DNA of 48,881 bases from positions 1 to 48,881 of the forward strand of contig WGMV01000032.1 in the NCBI GenBank assembly GCA_016124905.1, read 5' to 3'. Both the position numbers and the translations under genes were made by a program. Numbering within the stretch: position 1 is the stretch's first letter; every line of letters starts with the position of its first letter. The stretch comes from a bacterium (GTDB taxonomy: Bacteria > Pseudomonadota > Alphaproteobacteria > Rickettsiales > RI-342). The notes beneath the pieces are model-generated. The model was not told where the DNA came from, ran no database searches, and saw nothing but the letters and a program-made list of their open reading frames with translations. Positions 34,177 through 42,588 of this stretch are shown here, piece after piece.

Positions 34177-35280
34177 TTACCGTAGGGATGGCGTCGGCAT
34201 ATCCGGCTTGGCGCCCTGCGCCTGGCTTGCGTCGGGGCTGAAATTCTCGCTTACTCCAAGGCTGGAGGCCATCGGCTGCGGCAGAATACCCACCGCCTGC
34301 AACAGGGCCGTCACCTCGGGTGAAAGCTGCGCCGCAATGTCAGACGCCAGCACGGCCGCATTATCCGTCTCCGGTTCGGCGGTTTCCGTCACCTCCGCGC
34401 CATCGGTCGTTGTGATCGCCTCACCCTCCGGCATGGGCATGTCCATATCGATGGAGGGCATGCTCACTCCGTCATCCAGCAGGCCCATTTCCGACGCCAG
34501 ATCCAGGATATCCTGAAATGCCGCCATCTCTTCCGGCGGAAGATCGGCGATATCTTCCGAGATAGATTCCATCCAGTCGAATGCCTGCGTCAGCGTATCT
34601 GCGCTTTCGCCCGAAAGTGGCATATCACCGATCGTATCCATCATGCCCCGGAGAAATTCCGGTATCATGGTGGCATCCTGAATGCCGAGCTGCTGTTCTA
34701 GCGTTTCCCTCAACGCGGCAAAAGCCGGTTCCTTCAGCCGGTCGCCCAGCGCATCGGCAAACCGGGCAATGGCCTCCTTCGCATCCGGCAGCGGCATGTC
34801 GAAGGGCAAGTCAACTACCTGCTCTGCCATCCACAGGGGCTCAAGCAGGCCGAATGCCTGCTGGTCTTCCGCCAGGTCCAGCTCCTCGCGCACATGGGGG
34901 AGATATTCATCCATCAGGCGTTTATTGAGGTCGATCACCGCCTGCACGTCCGCCGGGCGGCTTTGTGCATCCGGATAAGCGGTCAGCAGCTCCGCATTCA
35001 CCAGCAAAGCCGCTTCCCGCAGGTAAAAATGATAGGCCTCGGCCTGGTCGGGGGAGGCATTACGGGCCATATCCACCAGCTGATGCATGTAATCATTGGC
35101 ACGCAGCCCGCTGGGCGGCAGTGGGATGGAAAGATTGGCGATCTGCGGGGCAGCGCCCGCAATCTGCCGCAAATCCGGCATGCAGTCGGCAAAAAGAGGC
35201 AACCCCGCCGCGCCGGTATTCGCCCGCCGCGCCAGTGCATCATAAACCTGCCGGGTCTCGCTGGCCGTAACGTCGCTCAT
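34177..35280 (-). CDS. acidic unknown protein
   Basis: This 367-residue protein is strongly acidic and helical, with long stretches such as EEMAAFQDILDLASEMGLLDD and a Met/Pro/Asp-rich linker (SIDMDMPMPEGE). It has no signal peptide, membrane helix or catalytic motif that I can see. The C-terminus is low-complexity (Ser, Gln, Pro). It lies 62 bases upstream of the PLD gene in the same direction, so it might be in that operon. Function unknown; no family recognised. Confidence 0.72.
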   Translation of the reverse strand: MSDVTASETRQVYDALARRANTGAAGLPLFADCMPDLRQIAGAAPQIANLSIPLPPSGLRANDYMHQLVDMARNASPDQAEAYHFYLREAALLVNAELLTAYPDAQSRPADVQAVIDLNKRLMDEYLPHVREELDLAEDQQAFGLLEPLWMAEQVVDLPFDMPLPDAKEAIARFADALGDRLKEPAFAALRETLEQQLGIQDATMIPEFLRGMMDTIGDMPLSGESADTLTQAFDWMESISEDIADLPPEEMAAFQDILDLASEMGLLDDGVSMPSIDMDMPMPEGEAITTTDGAEVTETAEPETDNAAVLASDIAAQLSPEVTALLQAVGILPQPMASSLGVSENFSPDASQAQGAKPDMPTPSLR

Positions 35281-35422
35281 GCCATGCCCTTAAACCAATA
35301 CCCCATTATGCCCACAGATTATTAAAGCCCCATGACAGCGCCAAAAGGCGTCCAATAGGCAATTGTGGTCAGGTGTTTGGTCGAATATAACCTAGTGGTT
35401 AGCCATAGACAGAAAGTGCCCT

Positions 35423-38209
35423 ATGCCCCTAAGCTGGAATGAAATCCGCGCCCGCGCCGCCCGCTTTGCCGCCGATTGGCAGGGCAAAGGGTATGAAAAA
35501 GGCGATACCGCCAGCTTTTACCACGATTTTTTCCATGTTTTCGGCCGCGCCCGGCGCGACGTGAACATCTATTTCGAAAAGCGCCTGAAGCTGGGCGAAC
35601 ACCAACGCGGTTTTATCGACCTTTTCTGGCCGGGCGTGCTGCTGGTGGAACAAAAATCCATGGGCAAAAACCTGGTCGCCGCCCGCGTCCAGGCCACGGA
35701 CTATTTTTTGAGCCTGAAAGAGCGTGAAAAGCCACGCTATATCCTGCTATCCGACTTTCAGACATTCGAACTACTTGACCTGGACACGGGAGAGGAACAC
35801 CACTTCACCCTGTCGGCATTGCCGGAGAAAATCCGCCTGTTCGGCTTTATCGCCGGTTATCAGCAGCAGGCTTATAAGGACCAGGACCCGGTTAACGTGG
35901 AAGCCGCCGGGCTGATGAGCAACCTGCACAACAAGCTGGCCGAAACGGGCTACACAGGCGCCCATCTGGAGCGGCTGCTGGTGCGCATAATGTTCTGCCT
36001 CTTTGCGGATGACACCGGCATTTTTGAGCGTGACAGCTTCTTGCGTTACATCGAGGACCGCACCAGCGAGGATGGTAGCGACTTGGGCCAGCACATGATT
36101 CATTTGTTTCAGATCATGGATACGCCGGAGGCGCGTCGCTCATCATCGTTGGATGAAGACCTCGCACGCTTCCCTTATGTCAACGGCCAGCTTTTTGCAG
36201 AGCGCATCGACATCCCCAGTTTTGACGCAGCCATGCGCGAGGCCCTGCTGACCTGCTGCTATTTTGACTGGAGCCGCGTCTCGCCCGCGCTGTTTGGCTC
36301 GCTCTTTCAAACCGTGATGCTGCCGGAGGAACAGCGCAAAAAAGGCGCCCACTACACCAGTGAGAAGAACATCCTCAAAACCATCCATCCGCTGTTTCTG
36401 GATGAATTGCAGGCCGAGCTGGCCGCCATCAAGGCCGATAAAAGCAGCCGCCGCCAGTCGCGGCTGGAAGCATTTCATACCAAACTTGGCACGCTCACCT
36501 TCATGGACCCGGCCTGCGGCTGCGGCAACTTCCTCATCCTTGCCTACCGTGAGCTGCGCCTGCTGGAAATCGAGCTGCTGGAAGCGCTTTATCCGGCGAA
36601 GGAACGCCAGCGGGTGCTGGATATCCGCGCCCTGTGCAAAGTGGATGTAGACCAGTTCTACGGCATCGAGCTGGAAGAATTCCCCGCCCGCATCGCCGAG
36701 GCCGCCATGTGGCTGGTGGACCACCAGATGAACATGCTGCTATCCAGCGCCTTCGGGCAAAGCCTGGTGCGCCTGCCGCTCAAAAAATCCGCCCACATCA
36801 CGCATGGCAATGCGCTGGAAATTGATTGGAAAACGGTGATTGCACCGGAGAATCTGAATTACATGCTCGGCAATCCGCCGTTTGTGGGCTCAAAATATCA
36901 ATCAGTAGAGCAAAGGGAAGAGCTTGCAACAATCTTCGCAGGTGTTCACGGTGCAGGTGTGCTGGATTATGTAAGCGCCTGGTTTTGGAAAGCCGCCCAT
37001 TTTATTCAAGGCACAAAAATCATTGTGGCGCTGGTATCAACCAACTCCATTACACAGGGCGAGCAGGTGGGCGTGCTATGGCAGCCCATGCTGCAGCGTC
37101 TGGGCATTCATATTCACTTTGCCCACCGCACGTTTAAATGGACGATTGATGAAAAGCGCATCAAGGGGCTGGATATTGCGGCTGTGCATGTGGTGATCAT
37201 TGGTTTTGCCGCCTATGCACCCGAAGAGCGTTGGCTGTTTGACTACGATCAACCCACAGCTGAACCGCACCGCATCCGTGCGGCAAACATTAATCCTTAT
37301 TTGGTGGATGCTGTGAATGTGGTTGTTACAAAGCGCAGCAAACCGATTTGTAATGCTCCAGAAATAGGTATTGGTAATAAACCTATTGATGGCGGTCATT
37401 ACCTTTTCACTACAGAGGAAAAAGCGGAGTTTTTAGTCAAAGAGCCTCAAGCTGCGGTTTATTTTCGCCGCTGGTTAGGATCAGATGAATTTATAAATGG
37501 ATGGGAACGTTGGTGCTTATGGCTTGGCAATTGCCCACCAGAAGCATTGAGGCAAATGCCAGAAGCAATCAAACGTGTTGAGCAAGTTCGGAAGCTTCGT
37601 AGTGAAAGCAAAAGCAAGCCGACTAATGCGATCGCGGCGACACCGACCAGGTTTCACGTAGAAAACATGCCAAGCAATAACTTCTTAATCGTGCCAAAGG
37701 TGTCTTCTGAGCGACGCTATTATATTCCCATAGGACTCTCTGCGCCTGAAACATTATGTAGCGATTTGGTTATGATTGTTTCAAACGCCACCCTCTATCA
37801 CTTTGGCATCCTCACCTCCCTCATGCACAATGCCTGGATGCGGCAGGTGTGCGGCAGACTAGAAAGCCGTTATCGCTACTCCAATACGCTGGTGTATAAT
37901 AATTTCCCCTGGCCAACACCCACCGAGGCACAGCAACAGGCCATCGAAGCCAAGGCGCAGGCCGTGCTGGATGCACGAGCAGAATTCCCCCACGCCACAA
38001 TGGCCGATCTCTATGACCCGCTCACCATGCCGCCCGCGCTGCTAAAAGCGCATCAGGCGCTGGATAAGGCCGTGGACGCCGCCTACCGCAAACAGCCCTT
38101 CGCCAACGAACGCGAGCGCGTAGAGTTCCTCTTCGCCGAATATCAACGCCTCACCGCCCCGCTGGACGTGCCTACCCAAAAGAAAAAACGCAAAACCAAC
38201 GCCGCCTGA
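35423..38209 (+). CDS. MmeI-like type IIL restriction-modification enzyme
   Basis: This 928-residue protein joins cutting and methylation in one chain. The N-terminal nuclease site is Asp66-X9-Glu76-X-Lys78 (IDLFWPGVLLVEQK), exactly the D-X9-EXK spacing of MmeI. A helical spacer follows. The N6-adenine methyltransferase domain has DPACGCGNF (362-370, SAM) and NPPF (484-487, catalytic). The target recognition region (about 620-830) comes next, then a C-terminal helical part ending in a Lys-rich tail. Such enzymes methylate one strand and cut about 20 bases away. DNA in the recognition region is more AT-rich than the flanks: I count 23 G/C in 60 at 37321-37380, versus 37 in 60 at 36481-36540. 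No separate methylase gene is present. Confidence 0.92.
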   Translation: MPLSWNEIRARAARFAADWQGKGYEKGDTASFYHDFFHVFGRARRDVNIYFEKRLKLGEHQRGFIDLFWPGVLLVEQKSMGKNLVAARVQATDYFLSLKEREKPRYILLSDFQTFELLDLDTGEEHHFTLSALPEKIRLFGFIAGYQQQAYKDQDPVNVEAAGLMSNLHNKLAETGYTGAHLERLLVRIMFCLFADDTGIFERDSFLRYIEDRTSEDGSDLGQHMIHLFQIMDTPEARRSSSLDEDLARFPYVNGQLFAERIDIPSFDAAMREALLTCCYFDWSRVSPALFGSLFQTVMLPEEQRKKGAHYTSEKNILKTIHPLFLDELQAELAAIKADKSSRRQSRLEAFHTKLGTLTFMDPACGCGNFLILAYRELRLLEIELLEALYPAKERQRVLDIRALCKVDVDQFYGIELEEFPARIAEAAMWLVDHQMNMLLSSAFGQSLVRLPLKKSAHITHGNALEIDWKTVIAPENLNYMLGNPPFVGSKYQSVEQREELATIFAGVHGAGVLDYVSAWFWKAAHFIQGTKIIVALVSTNSITQGEQVGVLWQPMLQRLGIHIHFAHRTFKWTIDEKRIKGLDIAAVHVVIIGFAAYAPEERWLFDYDQPTAEPHRIRAANINPYLVDAVNVVVTKRSKPICNAPEIGIGNKPIDGGHYLFTTEEKAEFLVKEPQAAVYFRRWLGSDEFINGWERWCLWLGNCPPEALRQMPEAIKRVEQVRKLRSESKSKPTNAIAATPTRFHVENMPSNNFLIVPKVSSERRYYIPIGLSAPETLCSDLVMIVSNATLYHFGILTSLMHNAWMRQVCGRLESRYRYSNTLVYNNFPWPTPTEAQQQAIEAKAQAVLDARAEFPHATMADLYDPLTMPPALLKAHQALDKAVDAAYRKQPFANERERVEFLFAEYQRLTAPLDVPTQKKKRKTNAA

Positions 38210-38266
38210 CCCAACAGACCTTCTAATATGCATTGGAATGATTCGGACGCTATTGGAGCGTGTGCT

Positions 38267-38341
38267 TGGTGACCCCTACGGGACTCGAACCCGTGTTACC
38301 GCCGTGAAAGGGCGATGTCCTAACCGCTAGACGAAGGGGCC
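38267..38341 (-). tRNA. tRNA-Glu (UUC)
   Basis: On the minus strand a 75-base cloverleaf with encoded CCA is seen. The acceptor stem is GGCCCCT/AGGGGTC (one G-U pair), the anticodon stem is TCGCC/GGCGG with loop CTTTCAC (anticodon TTC at 38306-38308), and the T arm is ACGGG-TTCGAGT-CCCGT. Its 3' end points at the restriction-modification gene, 57 bases away. Confidence 0.96.
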
Positions 38342-38692
38342 ATGAAGCGGGCGCAAAAGCTGCGCTCAGTGAGGTTGAAGGCTCTACAGGCCGGTGCTGC
38401 AAAAATCAAGTGCAAATTGGGCCAAAAGCAAGCGGGCAGGTAAAATCCACCAATTGTTAATAAATTATGCGAAAATAAATAGAGAAAATGCGCGCAATAA
38501 ATTTGAAGAAAATGCATGAAATTAACCAGGGCGCGGCCAAAGATTGGCAATAAAACCCATAATTATAAAAAGCTTAGGTAAAATATCAAAAATAACGATC
38601 TGCCATAAAAATTAACCAGAAAATTAATCTCGCTTTAAATAAGAGGTACTAGAAAAGGGGAAACAACGCATTCCCAACAGGGAGTTACGAAC
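38342..38692. other. AT-rich intergenic region, no gene seen
   Basis: This 351-base stretch is strongly AT-rich, with several A runs and CATAAA-like motifs (one at 38604). I find no open frame with a ribosome site. It should hold the promoters of tRNA-Glu (minus) and of the plus-strand gene at 38693. Confidence 0.5.
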
Positions 38693-39310
38693 ATGCCACT
38701 GCATATCGCCAATGCCCAACGTTTCATGACGATTGTGGCCAACAATGCGGTCAACGGTATCCGGGCGGGTAAGAACCTGAGCCCCGGTACAGTGAAGGAA
38801 GCCTCCAAACGGCGTGACCTGGTGGCCGCGTTCCGTTCACTGGCCGGTTTTTCCGGCGAGGCTGCCGCCTTATTTACCGAAGCCGTGCGCGACATTCATG
38901 ATCTTCTCACCCAGCCGCAACGCATGAACCTGCATCAGCTGGAAGAAGTAAACAGCAAAATGGTAACGGTCATTCAGTCGCTGGAGGAAGTACAGCAGGT
39001 GCTCTCCAATGATCTGATCCCCAACCTGGAGCAGGTGGCCAATGCCAACGACGTATTCCCCGGCAGCATCGATGCCGAAACCAACGAGGATGACGTGATC
39101 TTCTCCCCCTGGTTCTGGCAGGAAGGGCTGGATCACCTGCATCTTGTGCTGCAGGATCTGCGCGATTTCCATCACGACAAGCTGCTGCTCGAGCTGGTTC
39201 GCCAGAGCGAGGAGCAATTCAACCCCGTCGCCCGCGCCATTCCGCAGCGCCTGACGGATATTCCGCCGGAGCTCTGCCGCTATGCCAACGACAACGGCAC
39301 CATGCACTAG
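38693..39310 (+). CDS. unknown helical protein
   Basis: This 205-residue protein is soluble and mainly helical, with no signal peptide or membrane helix. A central acidic segment (DAETNEDDVIFSPWFW) separates two helical halves. GGGAG precedes the ATG. It is monocistronic, with a long AT-rich upstream region and a strong terminator. No family or motif recognised. Confidence 0.78.
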   Translation: MPLHIANAQRFMTIVANNAVNGIRAGKNLSPGTVKEASKRRDLVAAFRSLAGFSGEAAALFTEAVRDIHDLLTQPQRMNLHQLEEVNSKMVTVIQSLEEVQQVLSNDLIPNLEQVANANDVFPGSIDAETNEDDVIFSPWFWQEGLDHLHLVLQDLRDFHHDKLLLELVRQSEEQFNPVARAIPQRLTDIPPELCRYANDNGTMH

Positions 39311-39326
39311 AATCGGCTGAACGCAT

Positions 39327-39360
39327 AAAAAAGAGCGCCTGGGAAACCGGGCGCTCTTTT
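39327..39360. terminator. bidirectional terminator
   Basis: AAGAGCGCC (39331-39339) pairs with GGCGCTCTT (39350-39358), with an inner TGG/CCG stem, a GAAA loop and A and T runs on both sides. It serves the convergent 38693-39310 and 39379-40080 genes. Confidence 0.9.
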
Positions 39361-39378
39361 CCGTTGATGGTCGTTTCC

Positions 39379-40080
39379 TTACTCGGTCGGCGCCTGACCG
39401 TGCGCGCCATGGTCCATATGGTCCATGTCATGCCCGACCGGGGTGCCTTCAGCGGCGGGTACAGCCGAGCCAGAGGCAGGCAGCGGGCTTTCCGTGGCTG
39501 GGGCAGGGGCTGCTTCCGGTTCCGCCTGAACGCTCACATCCGTCTCCAGCACTTTGCCATCATTGAATTTCAGGCGCAGCGGAAAGCTTTGCCCGGCAAC
39601 GATGGGCTGTTTCAGATCAAACAGCATCACATGCAGCCCACCCGGCTTCATTTCCACCGTCTGGCCCGCGGGCAACACCACCGTGCCGATGGGGCGCATG
39701 CGGGCAATGCCGGCATCCATGATGTGGGTATGGAATTCCACGCGCTTAGCCACGGGGCTTTCGGCCGCCACCAGAATGGTATTGCCTGCGCCCTTATTTT
39801 CAAGCGTCAGAAAGGCCGCGCCCGTTTTGCCGTTGGAGGCCATAGCCCATGCTTTCACCACCGTCACATCGGCTTTGCCTTTGGCGTCCTTGATGGCGGC
39901 GGCTACGGGGTCTTTGCTGGTCACATCATGGGCCGGGCCGGCGGCGGGCGAGATGGCGGCCTCTTCCGCGCCGCTCATTTCCGCACGTTTATCGGCCATT
40001 TTCGGAATGGCGTAAGCCGCCACCGCCACCAGAAGGAGGCAGGCGAAAAGGGCGGTTTTATTGCTGCTGTTCATGGACAT
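39379..40080 (-). CDS. copper chaperone, PCu(A)C family
   Basis: This 233-residue protein has an N-terminal membrane helix or signal (LFACLLLVAVAAYA), an Ala-rich linker, then a PCu(A)C domain (about 70-190). The copper-site pattern is visible: HTHIMDAGIARM, then GGLHVMLF, fitting H-(M)-X10-M-X21-HxM. The C-terminus is Pro/Ala-rich and ends with a Met/His-rich motif (HDMDHMDHGAHG), likely a second copper site. It delivers Cu(I) to cytochrome c oxidase in the periplasm, usually with Sco. It follows the Sco gene by 18 bases in the same operon. Confidence 0.92.
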   Translation of the reverse strand: MSMNSSNKTALFACLLLVAVAAYAIPKMADKRAEMSGAEEAAISPAAGPAHDVTSKDPVAAAIKDAKGKADVTVVKAWAMASNGKTGAAFLTLENKGAGNTILVAAESPVAKRVEFHTHIMDAGIARMRPIGTVVLPAGQTVEMKPGGLHVMLFDLKQPIVAGQSFPLRLKFNDGKVLETDVSVQAEPEAAPAPATESPLPASGSAVPAAEGTPVGHDMDHMDHGAHGQAPTE

Positions 40081-40098
40081 GCTCTCCCCGGAGTGAAT

Positions 40099-40761
40099 CT
40101 AATTGGATGATTTCCGGCCAATAGAGCCTGCTTTTATCTGTTTGGCAAGCTCTCTGTTAACACGCTCAAGGATGGTCTCGGCTGGGGTACCGTGGTTGAA
40201 ATGGGTGATGTAGCGCCCGTCCGGCCCCATCAGGTAGATGAAGGTGGAATGGTCCACCAGATAATCGGCCGAGGTGCCCTCGGGCGTCGCCTTGGCGCTG
40301 TAAACCTTATAGGCCTGTTTGGCGGCCTCCACCTGCTCCAGGCTGCCGGTCAGCGCCAGCATGTCGGGGTGGAAATTGCTCATCACGCTGGCCAGATGCT
40401 CCGCCGTGTCGCGCTCCGGGTCCACCGTGATGAACATGGCGGCCACCTTCTCCCCGTCCTTGCCGAGCCGTTCCAGCACCTGGCTCATGGCCAGCATGTC
40501 GGTTGGGCAAATGTCAGGGCAAAACGTATAGCCGAAATAAACCAGCATGAAGCGGCCGCGAAATTCCTCGTCCTTGCGTATCTTGCCGTGCTGGTCGGTC
40601 AGGGTGAAGGGGCCGCCCAGGTCAAGCGAGGCCACCGGGCTTGCGGTGATGCCGTCCAGGCTGGTGCGCTCCCTGCCGGGCTGTGGGCCATAAACCCATA
40701 AAACGGCGCCCAGCGCGACCAGAAACAGAATGATGCCGACGGGCAGGATAAAGGCTTTCAT
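40099..40761 (-). CDS. Sco1/SenC copper chaperone
   Basis: This 220-residue thioredoxin-like protein is anchored by one N-terminal helix (5-25). The copper-binding CPDICP has Cys81 and Cys85, with the third ligand His171 in VDHSTFIYL. Sco proteins help assemble the Cu(A) site of cytochrome oxidase. With the PCu(A)C gene downstream it forms a two-gene copper delivery operon. The length is normal. Confidence 0.95.
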   Translation of the reverse strand: MKAFILPVGIILFLVALGAVLWVYGPQPGRERTSLDGITASPVASLDLGGPFTLTDQHGKIRKDEEFRGRFMLVYFGYTFCPDICPTDMLAMSQVLERLGKDGEKVAAMFITVDPERDTAEHLASVMSNFHPDMLALTGSLEQVEAAKQAYKVYSAKATPEGTSADYLVDHSTFIYLMGPDGRYITHFNHGTPAETILERVNRELAKQIKAGSIGRKSSN

Positions 40762-40808
40762 GACGGTGCTCCCTGAAGGGCCATGCGTGTATCATGGGCG
40801 CACCATAC

Positions 40809-40839
40809 AAAAAAAGCCCCGGACCGCAACGTCCGGGGC
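40809..40839 (-). terminator. rho-independent terminator, minus strand
   Basis: GCCCCGGAC (40816-40824) pairs with GTCCGGGGC (40831-40839). Seven A on plus give the U run on minus. It separates Hsp20 from the copper operon. Confidence 0.92.
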
Positions 40840-40851
40840 CTCCATCGGCGC

Positions 40852-41340
40852 TTATTTGCCTTTGAGGGGGATTTTCCGGGCCTCGCCGCGCGCCTCGTTG
40901 GGCTTGTGGATGCGCACCGTCAGCGTGCCGTTGGCGAAGCTCGCCTCCACATCCTCGTCCCGCACCGCATAGGGCAGGCGGACGGAACGTGAAAAACTGC
41001 CATAGCTGCATTCCATCAGGTGATACTGAGTGTTCTTGTCTTCCTTCTCGGCGCGTTTCTCACCGCGTATGGTCAGAACCTGCTCCTGAAGTGTCACCTC
41101 CACATCCTTTTCCTCCATGCCGGGCAGTTCGGCTTTCACCGTCAATGCCTCCGGCGTCTCCGCGATATTCATGCGGACATGGGCGATCGGCTGCGGGTTG
41201 CTCGGGCTCGGCAAAAAGCTGGATTGGCCGAAGAACTGGTCCATCAGCCGGTCCATCTCGCCGCGAAAATTATCAAATGGGTCATAGCTGCTCGAACGGG
41301 CAAGGTTGGAGCGCGTTGCAAGCGGTGCTAACCAGGACAT
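40852..41340 (-). CDS. Hsp20 family small heat-shock protein
   Basis: This 162-residue chaperone has a central alpha-crystallin domain (about 55-150). Conserved patterns are VKAELPGMEEKDVEVTL, LTIRGEKRAE, the SFSRSVRLP strand and the terminal FANGTLTVRI. The C-terminal KIPLK matches the I-x-I/L anchoring motif in altered form. AAGGAG lies seven bases before the ATG at 41340; the open frame continues upstream without a better site. It holds unfolded proteins during heat or other stress. Monocistronic. Confidence 0.95.
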   Translation of the reverse strand: MSWLAPLATRSNLARSSSYDPFDNFRGEMDRLMDQFFGQSSFLPSPSNPQPIAHVRMNIAETPEALTVKAELPGMEEKDVEVTLQEQVLTIRGEKRAEKEDKNTQYHLMECSYGSFSRSVRLPYAVRDEDVEASFANGTLTVRIHKPNEARGEARKIPLKGK

Positions 41341-41421
41341 GGCATTTCTCCTTTCATGCATGTTCAACATTGTTACATACAAAAAAGTAGGTGCCGCAAA
41401 CGGCGTTTCAAGCCCCATGCC

Positions 41422-42588
41422 CTATGGCAGGCAGGCGCCGAAATAATGGTTGCTGAAGCTGGTGTTCAGGAATTTGGGATAGGCATTGATGGAGCTGTCC
41501 ACAAAGCCCGGGCACTGGCAGTCGATGCTCGTGCGGCGGTCCATCCCCGCATAGATGGTTCCATTCGACATGGCGTAGTTATATTGCTCCCCGTCCGAAT
41601 AGCTCATGGTCGTGCAGGTTCCGCCGGAAATCTCGCTGGCCAGGCATGGCCCCAGATACAGCGTGTTGCGCGGGCAATGCACCGGCGCCACCAGGGTGGA
41701 GTTGCTGCAATACTGGTCCATCTTCAGAGCGATGTTATAGATACGGTTAGCATGGGTCTGGTAGGCCGCAGCGAAATAACCTACCCAGGTGTCACGCGGC
41801 ACGCGCACGATGCTACGTGCATTGGTGCAGGTCACCGTTCGCGGTTCCACCACGCGGGCGAAGCGCTTGGTCACATAAATATCCCCCTTGGCGCGGAACA
41901 GCACCACATCATCAAAACTCGCGGTCTTTTCGGAATAAGTGAAGCGCCCGTCCAGCCCGCTGCCATTGTCGATGTCGGCGCCCGTATAGCCGCCGGGGAT
42001 GCTCAAGCGCGATCCATCGGCCAGATAGGCGTAATATCCGTTGCGCCCATGGCTGATGAGCACATAAGCCGCACCGCCCGTGGTGTCCGTCAACACCGAC
42101 CCGTCGAGCTTATGCACGTCGATATCCCCATCGACGGACTGGTTCAGCCAGTTATCTGTATGGCGTAAATTGGATGTCAGCTGATAGCTGATGCGCCGTC
42201 CCCAGGCGTCATAGGCATATTCCGGCGGCAGCCCGAGCGTGCGCACCGGCACGATGCCGAGCATCTCCGCCCCGCCCTGCGGCGCCACGCAGGTCATCCG
42301 TGGCGCCGTGGCAGTGCCGCTGTTGGTGGCCATCTCCAGCCCCAGCGCGGCGGAATTATCCGGCACCGCGCCATTCGCCGCGCAGGGCAGGTAACGGTTG
42401 ATGGCAAAAAACCGTTTCAATGCCTGGTCGATCTGTATGAGCCGCTCGCGCGTTTCATCAAATTTCTGCGCATCATTGGCCTGCGTATACACCGACAACG
42501 CGCCGCCCAGCAGCACCCCCAGCACCGCTAGCACCAGGGCGATTTCCAGAAGCGTGTAACCGTGGGATGGGGAATGTCTCATGGTCAT
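41422..42588 (-). CDS. large pseudopilin-like protein
   Basis: This 388-residue protein has a type IV prepilin start: a short basic leader, then Gly10|YTLLEIALVLAVLGVLL with the conserved Glu at +5, so it should be cut and built in by a prepilin peptidase. The large exported domain is shared with the upstream gene: LPCAANG, RTLGLPPEYAYDAWGRR, AAYVLISHGRNG, FDDVVLF. It has many cysteines near the C-terminus (CQCPGF and others), which suggests disulphides. The ATG at 42588 overlaps the previous stop by four bases (ATGA). Such large pilin-like proteins may be tip or minor pilins. No pilus assembly genes are nearby. Confidence 0.8.
   Translation of the reverse strand: MTMRHSPSHGYTLLEIALVLAVLGVLLGGALSVYTQANDAQKFDETRERLIQIDQALKRFFAINRYLPCAANGAVPDNSAALGLEMATNSGTATAPRMTCVAPQGGAEMLGIVPVRTLGLPPEYAYDAWGRRISYQLTSNLRHTDNWLNQSVDGDIDVHKLDGSVLTDTTGGAAYVLISHGRNGYYAYLADGSRLSIPGGYTGADIDNGSGLDGRFTYSEKTASFDDVVLFRAKGDIYVTKRFARVVEPRTVTCTNARSIVRVPRDTWVGYFAAAYQTHANRIYNIALKMDQYCSNSTLVAPVHCPRNTLYLGPCLASEISGGTCTTMSYSDGEQYNYAMSNGTIYAGMDRRTSIDCQCPGFVDSSINAYPKFLNTSFSNHYFGACLP

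Noticed and set aside
35385-35410. tRNA-like D-arm fragment (CTAGTGGTTAG) as an attachment-site remnant
   Set aside because: Match is short and corresponds to the D arm rather than the 3' end used by integrases; likely chance.
38342-38692. Small open frames in the AT-rich gap
   Set aside because: All are very short and lack a ribosome site.
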